Below are positions 11,900-23,437 of a stretch of 64,000 nt of DNA, piece by piece (position 1 is the stretch's first letter; every line of letters starts with the position of its first letter). Source of the stretch: Xenopus tropicalis (lineage: Eukaryota; Chordata; Amphibia; Anura; Pipidae); contig NC_030683.2 of the NCBI RefSeq assembly GCF_000004195.4, positions 71,767,764 to 71,831,763 on the forward strand, in the 5' to 3' direction. Below the pieces are notes generated by a model. That model was not told the origin of the DNA. It did not search any database and was given only the letters and a program-made list of their open reading frames with translations. The translations under genes were made by a program, and so were the position numbers.

Positions 11900-12909
11900 A
11901 GGGTTGATTCACTAAAGTGCAATAACGCTTATCACATGCTTTTTTGCATTAAAATTGACGCGAAAAAAACATGCGATTCACTAAAGTATTATCTCATGTG
12001 TTAAGTCGGATATCACGTGCGTTAAATAGTGCACAAGCGAATGCGTTAATTTTACCACATTGCATTAATTCTCGCGCAGAAATAATACTAACGCATGATT
12101 CACAAACACTTAGGGGCTGATTTACTAAGACACGATTTCGAATCCGAATTGGAAAAATTCCGATTGGAAACGAACATTTTGCGACTTTTTTGTATTTTTT
12201 GCGATTTTTTTCGGCGTCTTTACGATTTTTGCGTAAAAACGCAAGTTTTTCGTAGCGTTAACACTTGCGCGCAAAGTCGCGCCTTTTTCGTAGCGTTAAA
12301 ACTTAAAAGGCGCGACGTTTCGCGCAAGTTTTAACGCTACGAAAAAATCGCGACTTTGCGCAACTTTCGTAAAGACGCCGAAAAACTCGCGTTTTTATGC
12401 AAAAATCGTAAAGACGCCGAAAAAATCGCAAAATTACCGATCATTACGAAAAAAACGCAATCGGACGCATTCGGCCCGTTCGAGGGTTAGTAAATGTGCC
12501 CCTTAGACACGCTAAATATCACATTAGAAAATTACCACCTACTTGGGGCAGGTGGTAATTATAGAAAAGTACAGTTCATGAGCTTTTGGCAACACAATAA
12601 GGACTTTGCAGTGTGATTTATTCAAGTATGTGTTGGCCCTAGAGTGATGCAGCCTCCAGTTTGCAGGGAAATGGTCATTTTCAAAAAAAGTAGTTTTACG
12701 AACGTAATGCTGTGTATGGCTAATATGGCATACGCACAAAAAGTAGCGCAGGTGCGTTAATTAGCACGCGCGACAATTAGCGCGTCTAAATTAACGCAAA
12801 TATCCTTTTAGTGAATCGTGCGTTAAGACGCTAAAAATAAGACGCAATAAAAATTTTAACGCGTGCTATAAATAGCGCTCGTTTTAACGCACCTTAGTGA
12901 ATCAACCCT
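11900..12909. mobile_element. Harbinger-like miniature element carrying a nested insertion
   Basis: Ends AGGGTTGATTCACTAAAG and CTTAGTGAATCAACCCT are inverted repeats; ACT flanks both sides (11897-11899, 12910-12912). It is homologous to the element at 6405-7074 but is interrupted at 12113-12502 by another element. Removing that insertion and one TTA restores alignment with the 6405 copy. Confidence 0.8.
12113..12502. mobile_element. Nested hairpin miniature element (390 bp)
   Basis: TTA at 12110-12112 and 12503-12505 flanks an element starting GGGGCTGATTTACTAA and ending TTAGTAAATGTGCCCC. It is of the same family as 9935-10393 and 4773-5291. The interior is an imperfect palindrome centred near 12305. 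The host element sequence resumes directly after the duplication, so this is a clean later insertion. Confidence 0.85.
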
Positions 12910-12912
12910 ACT

Positions 12913-13185
12913 GTTCTTAAAGTTACTGCTTAGTTGATAAATCCAGTTTAATATTACAGATTAACTGAACAGTGTTAACTTTTCCTATGTCATTTCCACC
13001 ATGGTGAATAATAATAATGTCAGGTATACCAAAAGACTAGTTGATAAAATATTGTATTAACACCTGACCACCTTGATCCCCAAACTACTAACTATCTTAT
13101 AATAAGCTATATCTAGAATAAATAAATCTAAAACAACTGGACTTGTTAAGTAATCATTGAATATAATAATTATAATAAGCTGTTT
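12913..13185. other. No recognised feature
   Basis: AT-rich interval between a miniature element and a solo LTR. Confidence 0.4.
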
Positions 13186-13189
13186 CTGG

Positions 13190-13969
13190 TGTAGGGTACT
13201 GGTAAATTGTACCTTTTCTAACTCTGTGGTCCCCTAGTATTTGGACAGCTATAAAGGGTCCTTAATGTAATGGGAAGTAAGTCCCTTGTTCCTGGGTCAT
13301 AGCATGACCCCTTGTGCAGTTCCACAGTTTCACTGGAACTGCACCTGGTTCACAGTCCACCAGTGTGGTATAAAAGGCTGAGCAGCTATGAGGCTGGAAG
13401 CCATTTTGTAAAGCTCTCTGCCTGAGCAAGCAGGCAGAAAGATAGTGGTAGGTTTAGAAAGAATAGTCAGCTCTTGTTATAGGTCACACTAGGTGTGATA
13501 GACAGGCAGGGCTATTTAGTGAGCAGCATTTTAGCTCCAACCAGGAATTGTAGAGGGATTATAATCCCGGGTATAATACTGCCCAGAATAGGGTTAACAG
13601 TGTACAGACCTAGGGTTAGATAGTGATCACCCAGGTTCCATTGAAAGCATATACCTGAAAGCTGGGAGTTAACCCATTGTGCCCTGCAGCTAAATGGTTA
13701 TTGTGACTATCTCTTGTAAGTACTGCCTATGCTGTGAGATGCAATACCTACCTATTCTATGCTGTAATTACTCCTAAGTGGCTGTGTAAATAAACAGTTC
13801 ATGACTTCAAGGATAAGAACCACTGGCGCCCATTTATTGAGAAATACAACACATTCATGCCTGGCCTACATACCAAGCTAGGGCTCACCCCTGAAGGATA
13901 CAGCCTCTTCCGGGATAAAATACTGTGTAGCTTGTGGTAATTGAAGGGCTAATTTACTATATGCTTACA
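13190..13969 (+). mobile_element. Solo LTR (780 bp), family A
   Basis: Starts TGTAGGG and ends GCTTACA, flanked by a perfect 4-bp duplication CTGG (13186-13189, 13970-13973). A TATA box TATAAAAG is at 13369-13376 and a polyadenylation signal AATAAA at 13789-13794, in the order expected for U3-R-U5 on the plus strand. The block CTGGCGCCCATTTATT (13823-13838) and a following CCTGAAGGA are shared with the LTR at 2434-3346. No gag-pol internal region adjoins it. It ends about 110 bp before the LINE, but the two are separate insertions. Confidence 0.88.
13369..13376 (+). promoter_or_regulatory. TATA box of the solo LTR
   Basis: TATAAAAG lies about 180 bp inside the LTR and about 415 bp before its AATAAA signal. 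It could still start transcription towards the neighbouring LINE. The motif is seen; activity is unknown. Confidence 0.55.
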
Positions 13970-14069
13970 CTGGTCAAATCCTAAATTCTCTTTATAAGGT
14001 CTTTTCTGTGCCCTCTTCAAGGCCCAAAAGACATATGAGGTTTTTTACTAAGAACCAGACCGATCACTA

Positions 14070-15060
14070 AAATCCAAGATGGCGGAGGTCAAGCTAAAAC
14101 AGATGATGCAGTGACTCTCACGGAGCAAACTATCACCAGGCAGCAGAGTGAAAATGTGGATCCTGAAAACTTCTCTGATGGTGAGTCCACTGCTACTAAT
14201 CCATTAACAGAAAAAACAATGCGTCTTTTACTTGCTGAACTTAAATCAACTATACAGTTAAATATTACAAATGCTTTACAAAAAATGTCTCTGTAAGTTT
14301 CTTAACTGGGTAAAAGAGTGCTAGAAACTACAACTGATGAAATTACAAATACACAATCTGTTCTTTCAGAGACAGTGAAAACACAGGCTGAGCAAATTCA
14401 TTTGTTAAAAAGCAAATTGGCAGATCTGGAGGATCGATTGCGCAGAAACAATATTAGGATCAGAGGCATACCTGAAGAGATTAAACAAGACCAATTGCAA
14501 GATTACATGCAAGCCTTAATGCAATCCCTACTACCACAGGCTTCCACAATACAAAAATCAAGCACCTGAGGTACCTAGAGATACCATTGCAAAAATACAC
14601 TTCTATACCACCAAGGATCTTTTATTGCAAACATTTTGAGCAGGTACTAACATTCCGAAACAATACACCAATATTCGTATTTTTCCTGATCTCTCAGCAT
14701 ATACCATGGCTTGAAGGAGAGAAATTCTCAAAGTTACAGAAATTTGGAGGAAGCATGCTATACCATATCACTGGGGCTTCCTGGTTCGCCTAATAATCCA
14801 TAGGAATGGTTCATATAAATCATTTCAAAAGCCTGAGGAAGCTGCACTTGCTTCACGGGATTGGATCTTGCTTAATGAAAGTATGGACACTACCACTACT
14901 AAGGCTCCTAAAAAACGACCTTTAGATTGGTCAAATGTGTCCCCCAGAAAGGATAAATTTCCTTCACGGTCTATGCCTACACAACATACTCTGCAATACA
15001 GTTTGGGAGTTAAGATGCCTTCCTCTGGTAGAGAGTGATAACTCGCAAAGCCTGTTTTTC
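14070..15060 (+). pseudogene. LINE ORF1 remnant (L1/Tx1 type)
   Basis: An ORF1-like nucleic-acid-binding protein of an L1/Tx1-group LINE, broken by nonsense and frame changes. After an AAGATGGCGGAGG leader-like motif at about 14076, the first frame (14111-14296) stops, and the same frame resumes at 14318-14569 with a leucine/glutamine-rich coiled coil followed by LEDRLRRNNIRIRGIPE, the conserved entry to the ORF1 RRM-like domain. The rest continues in another frame from about 14570 with RDTIAKIHFYTT, RREILKVTEIW and WGFLVRLIIHRNG, the C-terminal domain, to a stop near 15038. The two early in-frame TAA codons are consistent with C-to-T decay of CAA. ORF1 proteins coat LINE RNA in the ribonucleoprotein. 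The start codon is not preserved clearly. Confidence 0.8.
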
Positions 15061-15534
15061 CTGTTTATTACTAAGTTAATATCTGAGAAAATGTATATAA
15101 AAGTGTGATGTTATTATGTCTGTTTAAAGATTTAGGCTGTCTTAAGTTTTATATGAAGGGTAAAGGATCCCCAGTCAGGGTTTTCTGACAATTTATTTTC
15201 CCCTTTTTATAGATCGACTAGTACACTTTTCTTTTGTTTTCCTTTCCTGTTAAATACAGGATAGTTAGTTCACCCTCCATGGGCTGATTAGTGCAGCCGT
15301 TAGGAACAGTCCCAAATTGGGTGCATACTGTTCCGAGTGTCCTGACAAGCCCTTAGTGCTGTCCACTGGTTCTTCTTAGCTTTCTCAGCTTTTCTTCCTT
15401 CCTCCTTCTCTTGCCTCTCTTTCCTTTCCTCTCCTCTTTTTTTTTTTTCGGGTATTATAACTTTAAATTTTAGACTTACGCCTGGCAACTCGCCTTGAAA
15501 TTAAAGAATTAATAATAGTACGATCTGAAATATC

Positions 15535-17820
15535 ATGAAACTTCATATTGCCTCATTAAATGTAGAAGGGCTTAACAGCCCACAGAAAAGGAGGTTACTA
15601 CTACAACAAACACATCTAGCAGGCAAGGGCCATCCTAAACTTTTCTCCAAAATATATCCAGAAATTATATATGCAAATGCATCGATTAAAAAAAATGGTG
15701 TAGCAATTTTGTTTAAAAAAAATCAAGGAGGTTACAACTGACTGTAAAGGGAGATACCTGATTGTAAATTTAGAATTACATTCACAGACTTATACTTTGG
15801 TTAATTTATATGCACCAAACACACACCAGATTAGTTTTATTAACAAAGTGCTAAAGAAAATCAAGCCTGAATCTAGAGACAACGTTTTAGTCTTGGGAGA
15901 CTTCAATTTAGCTCCAGACTCTTATGAAGATAAATCTCCAGTTCCACAAGGTAACACATTACGGGTTACACAACAATTAGCAAAAGCATTTACAAGTACT
16001 CTGAAAAGTAGTGAGTTGTATGATGTATGGAGATCCTGGCACCCTTCAGAACGTGATTACTCCTTCTCTGCAGCCCATTCCTCTTATTCTAGAATTGATC
16101 TAATTCTTTCTGATGTGAATTTATTAAACCAAATGACCAAGTCCTATATAGGAGTGTCCACTTGGTCAGACCATGCCCCAGTTGGATGTTATCTTGACCT
16201 TAAACATGTACCTTCTTCATCTCCTTATGGAAGTTAAATAATTCCATGTTATCAAATAAGTCTATTGTAGATAAAATTACTGATTGTACAATGGATTATC
16301 TAACAACTAATGAACGACCAGAAATTAACCCGGACTTAGTATGGTGTTCATATAAAGCTTTCATTCGAGGACACTTCATCTCTATAGCATCAAGGGAGAA
16401 AAAATGTAAGGCGGCTACTTTGTTAGACTTAAATCTTAAATTGCTAGAAGCAACAAATCAACATAAACTAAATCCAACTGGTGTGCTGGCCCAAAAAGTG
16501 GGCACCCAAAAAAGGAAATTAATATGCTTAATATGGAAAAGCTTGCTTATCAGATTCTTATGTCAAAACAGTTATACTATGCAGAGGATAATAGGGCGGG
16601 CAGACTGTTGGCTGGCAAACTAAAGGAAACAAGAACAGCTAACAGAATTCTTTCTATCAAAACCCAAGAAGGAGATAATCTAACCAATCCAAATCACATA
16701 GTACAAAAATTTACTAAATACTATTCAGAATTGTACAACAACAAAATCTAATCACTCCTCAGCCAGATCGAACGCTCATTTCGCAATTTTTAGACACCAT
16801 CAATGTGCTCACTTTATTAGAAATCCAATTGGAAACACTTAATTCTCCCATTACTTCTGAGAAGGTCTCCACCACAATCAAACTCCTTAAAAATAATAAA
16901 GCACCGGGACCTGATGGATTTTCTAATAATTTTTGTAAAATATTTGCAAAGACCCTATCTCCGATAGTAGCTAAATTGTTTGACTCATTATGTTCAGATC
17001 AGCTCCCTAGGCAAGAATTGTTTCAAGCAATAATCACAACAATTCCTAAACCAAATAAAGACCCATCTCTAGTCCAGAATTATCGGCCAATCTCCTTATT
17101 AAATTCTGACATAAAATTATATGCAAAAATATTAGCGAACCGATTGAACCCTATCCTGAGACACTTAGTCCATAATGATCAAATAGGCTTTGTACCAACC
17201 AGACAAGCTCCAGACAACACCAGGAAAATCATTAATGCAGCAACTTATGCCAATAATACAAAATCTCCCTGCTTACTATTATCCCTAGATGCGTAAAAGG
17301 CATCTTGGCTGGTCTCTTGGCTGTACTTAGAAATGGCTCTTCAAAAGTTTGGTTTCAAAGGTTCCTTTTAAGAAAAGGTTTTGACTCTCTATAAAACCCC
17401 TTCTGCATGTATCAGAGCTAATGGCCAATTCTCAATATTTTTACCCGTCAAGGATGTCCGTTATCCCTATTGATTTTCATCTTGTTAATGGAACCCCTAG
17501 CTGAATCAATTAGACAAAACTTACAAATCCATGGCTACTCAGTAGGTTCATACACTTGTAAAGTTTCTCTATTTGCACACAATATTATTTTAACTATCAC
17601 AGACCCCCTTACATCATTACCGGCCTTACTCCAATTATTAGATTAATTCTCTAAAGTATCATATTATAAAATTAATAGATTAAAGACTGAAGCCCTACCA
17701 AACTGGATTCCGAGTGATATTTTAAACAATTTAAAGTCCTCCTATGAGTTTGCCTGGCAACAGTCTGTCATCTCTTATCTGGGAATTAAAGTTGGTTTCT
17801 GTATTAAAACTTTGTACAAA
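15535..17820 (+). pseudogene. LINE ORF2 remnant: endonuclease and reverse transcriptase
   Basis: Pieces of an L1/Tx1-type ORF2 in at least three frames (15535-15741, 15797-16237, 16246-16623, 16524-16751, 16805-17296 and on to about 17820). Endonuclease landmarks: SLNVEGLN, NLYAPN, LGDFNLAPDS, SRIDLILSD and SDHAPV. The catalytic glutamate segment (QET in the family) is absent: the sequence jumps to QQTHLAGKG, suggesting a deletion. Reverse transcriptase landmarks: KAPGPDGFS, NYRPISLLN and QIGFVPTRQ. Motif A is cut by a stop after SLDA, and the expected F/Y-A-D-D motif C reads FAHN. It is therefore dead on several counts. The thumb and C-terminal region are largely missing after about 17820. 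Confidence 0.88.
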
Positions 17821-17829
17821 GTGTTAGTG

Positions 17830-18411
17830 TAAATGTTTTTAGATAAATGTCTTTAGATAATGGTATTCCAAATTTTTCAGCAACTAAAATAAGTATTTTG
17901 TAGTAAAGCACATGCATTAGGTTTATATGGACCAATGAATAAGAAATCATCCAAATAGAGTATCAACAATTAGAACTAGTAATGAATAAGATTAACCATT
18001 CAATAAATGAAGAAAAAGCTTCAAGATAATGACCATCTTTTTTGAAACATGTGTATGAAACTGAATATAGTTCTGGGTCTATCCCATCATTAACTGAACT
18101 GCCTTTGGGGAAAGAGAGATTATGAACCCCCTTCTGTGTGGCCCCCCACCTGTTTGGTTGCTTTGATGGCTTAGATACTTTGTATAAGCTTTAAATTGTA
18201 TCAGTACTAAGATTAACTGCCCCCCTGCATGGTTCTTACCTCAGATTCAGGCTGTAATCCCCCTGTATTGTTTAAAAATGTAATCCCCTGTGTTGTTCAC
18301 ACTTTTTAATCTCTGCATTGTTCACCCCCTGCAGTTTTCACACCTCAGGCTCAGGCTGTAATCACCCACATTGTTCTCCTGTTCACACCTCAGACATTGT
18401 ATGTACTGCCT
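17830..18411. repeat. Unassigned sequence, then degenerate CAGGCTGTAATC repeats
   Basis: 17830-18100 is AT-rich and unassigned; it may include more LINE tail. From about 18206 to 18400 phrases such as CAGGCTGTAATC, TTGTTCAC and CACACCTCAG recur irregularly, a degenerate tandem array leading into the 34-bp minisatellite. Confidence 0.45.
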
Positions 18412-19047
18412 GGCCTATGCTGCCTGTGTGTACACACATAGGCAGCATAGGGCAGGGAGGGTATGGCACACACAGGTAGGGCAGGCAGAGTATGGCACAC
18501 AGGCATGGTAGGGCAGGCAGAGTATGGTACACACAGGCAGCATAGGGCAGGCAGAGTATGGCACACACAGGCAGCATAGGGCGGGCAGAGTATGGCACAC
18601 ACAGGCAGCATAGGCCAGGCAGAGTATGGCACACACAGGCAGCATAGGGCAGATAGAGTATGGCACACACAGGCATGGTAGGGCAGGCAGAGTATGGCAC
18701 ACACAGGCAGCATAGGGCAGGTAGAGTATGGCACACACAGGCATGGTAGGGCAGGCAGAGTATGGTACACACAGGCAGCATAGGGCAGGCAGAATATAGT
18801 ACTTACAGGCAGCATAGGGCAGGCAGAGTGCTGCCTGTGTGTGCCATACTCTGCCTGCCCTATGCTGCCTGTGTGCGTCATACTCTGCCTGCCCTATGCT
18901 ACCTGTGTGTGCCATACTCTGCCCGCCCTATGCTGCCTGTGTGTGCCATACTCTGCCTGCCCTCTGCTGCCTGTGTGTGCCATACTCTGCCTGCCCTATG
19001 CTGCCTGTGTGTGCCATACTCTGCCTGCCCTGTGCTGCCTGTGGGGG
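18412..19047. repeat. 34-bp minisatellite with orientation switches
   Basis: The unit is about 34 bp, built from GCATAGGGCAGGCAGAG and TATGGCACACACAGGCA. About 12 units run 18432-18830, then the array flips at about 18830/18831 and 6 more units run in reverse complement to 19047. A second flip lies at about 18431, where a partial reverse unit forms a hairpin around TGTGTGTACACACA. All the 70-166 codon cysteine/proline-rich frames across this array on both strands are translations of the repeat and not genes. Confidence 0.9.
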
Positions 19048-19417
19048 AGGTGAACCTGACAGGGGTTTGTTCTGGGAGTTTGTTAGTAGTTAGAAATAGC
19101 CAATAAATGGTCCCTAAGGTGTGTAATCATGTGCTGGGGGTTGCTGTGCTATCCACAGGTGAGGAGGGCATATGGATTTAAGGGTGTGTCTTATGACATA
19201 ATATAATTTATATATGAATAACGGTTGATATCCGCACAGTGAGGACTAAGCATTTGGGTTTTTTGCTGCACTACCACCATTGTGATAAAATGGGTGTGGT
19301 TTGAAGTGGGTGTGGTTTAAAAGGGGGCGTGGTCAAAACTGGCTTCCATTAGCGGCCCTCCACCACTTATGCTAGAGAAATTCCGGCCCTCGGCACCGCA
19401 GAAGTTGGACAGCACTG
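19048..19417. mobile_element. Right part of a hAT-like element
   Basis: The sequence ends at 19417 in GTTGGACAGCACTG, similar to the hAT terminus at 1757-1772. Preceding it are several copies of GGGTGTGGTTT. No matching left end was found, so the boundaries and the relation to the adjoining minisatellite (probably internal to the element) are inferred. Confidence 0.5.
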
Positions 19418-19433
19418 GCATAGTGGATTCTGC

Positions 19434-19580
19434 ATCTCTTTGGATTGCCATGTCGCCGTATTTGAAGTGACCGGATGCAATGTTTTACAATGTATTTTCT
19501 AATAAAGAATTCTGAATAATAAATGCTGGGATAGGATAGGGCAATTATTGGAACAGGGTAGAATAGATGTTTTCCTTTAA
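19434..19580. mobile_element. T2-type element, right half only
   Basis: Homologous to the right half of the element at 48685-49095 (shared GACCGGA, AATAATAAATG, AGGATAGGGCAATT and AGAATAGAT motifs), ending inward from TTAA at 19577-19580. The left half is missing, replaced by the hAT-like end. Confidence 0.7.
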
Positions 19581-20043
19581 GGAATGCCATTGCAAATTGC
19601 AAAATAATTGAGAAACAATGAAAGTAAGCAAATAACTTTAAAAATTAATTTAAAAAAAAATGTTATATGAAGGATCCTAAACTAATATTTGGAACCATGC
19701 TCTTAATAAACCTAATAAAATATAATATGAATAAAGTGACACATGAGATAAAAAATATGAATGTCACTCTGTCATTGCTATTTTAGAGCCACTTAGAATA
19801 CATTACAAGTTAAACCACTTGCATTAAAGAATTTATTTATTTAGTAGAGCTTTACTATGGCTAAGTCTGTGTAGCTGGAGAAAATATTGTAAACATATAA
19901 AAAAGAGAGGGGGATTGATTAATGCACATTCCCTGGTCCCCTGTTTCATAAGTAAATTATCTATGCTAGCGCATGTATTAACAAAAAACAGGGGTTTTTA
20001 GTTACAAAATTATGATCATGAGATTAGTAAGCCACCATACCAT
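19581..20043. other. No recognised feature
   Basis: AT-rich, no repeat termini or coding motifs recognised. Confidence 0.4.
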
Positions 20044-20048
20044 ACGTC

Positions 20049-20404
20049 TGTTAGGGTTTACACAGAGCCCGGTTGCAGGAATGAGCACCGGAGTGTGGAA
20101 GCCTGAGTTGGCTGTCTAATTAGCGCGGAAACGCCGCGGTTAATAGCCAAGCACCGCCGCGTGAAATAGCCGAGTGCGACGCGTGAAATAGCCCAGCGGG
20201 AGCCGAACAGAGGGAAGGAATCGGGGTAACTGGCAATGGAGTAACAGTTACTTTCTAACAGGAGCCAAACAACATGCAGCAACTTGTAACTACAAGTAAC
20301 GAATTGCACTGGCAACTTGCCAATGAGTGGGAGGGCTACATACTGTATATACATATATATATATATCCTCTCCTCCTCAGTGCTGGACAGAAAGGTGCCT
20401 AACA
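20049..20404. mobile_element. Possible short solo LTR (356 bp)
   Basis: TGTTAGG at the left and CCTAACA at the right are perfect 7-bp inverted ends of TG...CA form. Flanks ACGTC (20044-20048) and ACTTC (20405-20409) would be a 5-bp duplication with one mismatch. The interior is GC-rich with CpG sites, unlike its surroundings, and carries a TATATATA tract near 20350-20366. The 117-codon frame on the minus strand has no family motif. Evidence rests on the ends alone. Confidence 0.5.
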
Positions 20405-20409
20405 ACTTC

Positions 20410-21610
20410 AAGGTAAATATTTATTGTAGATGTAGCACTCATCAACTGATACTAATGGTAGGATTGCATTTATTCTGACATTTGTTTCAAAACATTAGTT
20501 TATCAACTACTCTGGGTGTAAATTAAATATTTTGATAACAAGCATATACAGTAAAACAATATAATCGACTGAAGCATATTCTATTATTTAATAGAGCATT
20601 TTCAAACAGCAGTTTTAGAGCTTTCAATCTCAGATGCGTACCTATTGTCCAGTGTTTGAAATTTATCTCTCAAGCCTGACAGTAAAGGAAACATTTCAGA
20701 TATTTTCCATTATAAAATGTAAAGTGCATATTTAAAAATAGAAGCTGAAATAGATTGTACTGTATTTATAATACTGATAGCATTTAGGCTTCCAAAAGTG
20801 CACTGCACTTGCCCACTTAGGCTGCAGAATCTCTGCCCCTGAGATTGTGTTACCACTTATTCCCTTCTTCTGTCACCACTGTTTACCCTAATTTGTATAA
20901 ATAACTAATGTAACTTGACACAATAAGGACACAACTGTGAGAAGCAGAAGACACTCTTCAAATATTAATAGGATAAATGTACCACAGGCCGTAACCTGTT
21001 CCTTTTATTTTATTAAGCATGAATAATGGACTCTAGTGCCCCATGACTGCTGGAATGCATAATAAATTCTTGTTCATGTGGCCTTTAAAATACCAGTCCT
21101 TTTGCTAATGGAAATTGATTCAGAAATATATTCATATTTAACAATGTTTAATTAACTTTTCTTGTATGTTAAAGCTACAAAGTTCATTATTCCATTATAA
21201 ATTTGATTTTTTGTATGGTACATAAAGTGCCATGGGTAAAAAATTAGGCTGACCAGGTGTAAGAAAAGAATAAGTTATTATGGAATTAATATTATACAAT
21301 AGTATAGTTTTTATAATAAAGGTATACCATTAGTTATGATTTAACGAAGTAAGCACTGTGTGTAAATTACCCTGATATAAAATAAGCATGAATAAATATA
21401 TTATATGAAGGTTATGAAAGAAAAAATAACCATATTAAAACAGATTATTTCCCAGTAATATCTACAGTAATATAAACCAATACATAAATAGGTTAAATAA
21501 TTATTTAATTACTATTAATTAAAAAAGAGACTGAATGTTACATTACAAGCATAAACATTTATGAATTAAAGATCCTCAGTACATAGTCCTCAGGACAGAT
21601 AAGGTTAAGA
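20410..21610. other. No recognised feature
   Basis: AT-rich sequence without recognised repeats or coding signal. Confidence 0.45.
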
Positions 21611-21618
21611 CAGGTAAG

Positions 21619-22792
21619 TAGAGATGTAGCGAACTGTTCGCCGGCGAACTAATTCGCGTGAACATCGGGTGTTCGCAAGTTCGCAAGTTCGCAAACTTTT
21701 AGCGATGTTCGCAATTTTGGGTTTGCCTTAGCTGGAGCCAAATTTTGACCTCTCACCCCAGAGCCAGCAGATACATGGCAGCCAATCAGGCAGCTCTCCC
21801 TCCTGGACCAACCCCGGACCACTCCCTTCCATATATAAACCGAAGCCCAGCAGCCATTTTACATTCTGTCTGTGTGTGCTTGATGAGTTAGCATAGGGAG
21901 AGAGCTGTGCAGGGGTTTGAGGGACAGTTTAGGTAGCTTTGCTGACTAGTAATCTACTTTCTACTGCTCTGTATGTAGCTGCTGGGGACAGCTGTCCTGC
22001 TGATCTCATCTGCTGTAACCCAATAGTCCTTGTAAGGACTGCTTTTATTTCCTGATTACTGTTACTCTTCTTTTCATTGTGTACTGCAGCTCCGTCTGTG
22101 CGTGCTGGTCATAGTAGTGCACCAGCACCAACATTCACATCATTTCTTTTTATTTGTGTTTTTTTACTTTGCTACTGTAATTTATAGAGCCGAGTGCTAT
22201 TAGTCTAGCTGTGTTGGGGACTGGTGTGCTGCTCGTAGTAGTTTACCCCCAGCACCAACCAGAGATCACTTTTTTTTTATTATTAATTTTTTTTTTTTAA
22301 TTTAACTTACTGTTCTTTAACGTGTCCAGTGCTGTGTAGTAGTAGTGACATTGCATTGCAATAAAATCACCTGAGCGATGTTTTTCCACCAGCAATAATA
22401 TATTCCTTATCCACTACTGCGGCGTTTTGTCTTTGTGTGTGAACCGGCTGTAACCTTTACACGACTTGATTGGCATGTAGACGTCGGACGTTTTAGAGCA
22501 GTTTATTACACAAGTTTAGAAATGTAGTGTGATTTCTGCCCTTTACAGCACAAAACGCAACGCTGTGTCAACAAAGTATTTTTCAGAGAAATTTTTGCAC
22601 TTGATCCCCCTCCGGCATGCCACTGTCCAGGTCGTGGCACCCTTTAAACAACTTTAAAATCAGTTTTCTGGCCAGAAATGGCTTTTCTAGGTTTTAAAGT
22701 TCGCCTTGTCATTGAAGTCTATGGGGTTACTTTTTGGCAGAAGTTCGCGAACGGGTTCGCAAACTTTTTTTGTGAGGTTCGCTACATCTCTA
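21619..22792. mobile_element. hAT-type non-autonomous element (1174 bp)
   Basis: Left terminus TAGAGATGTAGCGAAC and right terminus GTTCGCTACATCTCTA are perfect inverted repeats. The flanks are an exact 8-bp duplication CAGGTAAG (21611-21618, 22793-22800), diagnostic of hAT. Subterminal regions are rich in TTCGCAA/TTCGCGAA motifs, likely transposase binding sites. The middle is not coding, but carries a TATA-like CATATATAAACC near 21831 and an AATAAA near 22361, as though it had captured a transcription unit. No transposase domain could be recognised. Confidence 0.88.
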
Positions 22793-22800
22793 CAGGTAAG

Positions 22801-23208
22801 CAATGGCAGAGGAAACAAGAAAAAAGGGAGGCAGTAGGGCTACCTAGGGCATTAAAAGTGCATTGAATATAGAGGGATTTGACAGAGGGGTTGATGGAAT
22901 GGCTGACATAAGTAAATAACCCTTCACAGTTGCACATAAACAGTTGCTCAGTTATGTATAAATAAACTAGCTATCACTTATCAATCTAGAGATGAACAGG
23001 AATGCTAAATACTACCTAGTAAGCACATCCAAGATGGATGTACAAGGTGCTGCAGCTGGTCCATTTTTGAACAGGGCATCCTAATGGGTATCCTGAAAAT
23101 GTTAGGAGTGCATCAAATCCAAAATAATTTTTGGATCTAGCCAAATTCACAAAGTAGCTAGCCAAATACGAAACTTAAACCTAAGCCACATGACTTTAAG
23201 GAATTGCC
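22801..23208. other. No recognised feature
   Basis: No repeat termini or coding motifs recognised. Confidence 0.4.
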
Positions 23209-23437
23209 CTTTGTTAAGATGAAGAGTAGTGATCAGCAAATCTGTCCCATTTTGCTGTGCCTAAAAATCTGCAAAACTGAGAAAAATCCGCAAAACGCAG
23301 GGGCCTCACATTTTTTTTTTGCACGCACACCTTTTTTTGATGTGTCACCTTGTTTTTGCCATGACTGCATCTATTTTGACATGACTACGCCCTTTTTTGA
23401 TGCAACTGTGTCTTTTTTGACACTTGTCTGGTGATAT
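23209..23437. mobile_element. Degraded TAGTGATGA-type miniature element
   Basis: Begins AGTAGTGATCAGCAAATC and carries T-rich modules (CTTTTTTTGATG, CATGACTACGCCC) that are degenerate reverse complements of the modules in the element at 10932. The right end is near CTGGTGATATCA. The 76-codon frame is a product of the T-rich modules. Confidence 0.5.

Noticed and set aside
18412..19047. Regular repeats that could be taken for a CRISPR array
   Set aside because: Units are contiguous with no unique spacers, and the sequence context is a vertebrate genome.
18383..19106. Overlapping cysteine-rich open frames on both strands
   Set aside because: All are products of the 34-bp minisatellite; a repeat without stops is open in every frame.
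20058..20411. 117-codon minus-strand frame
   Set aside because: Coincides with the putative small LTR and has no recognisable motif.
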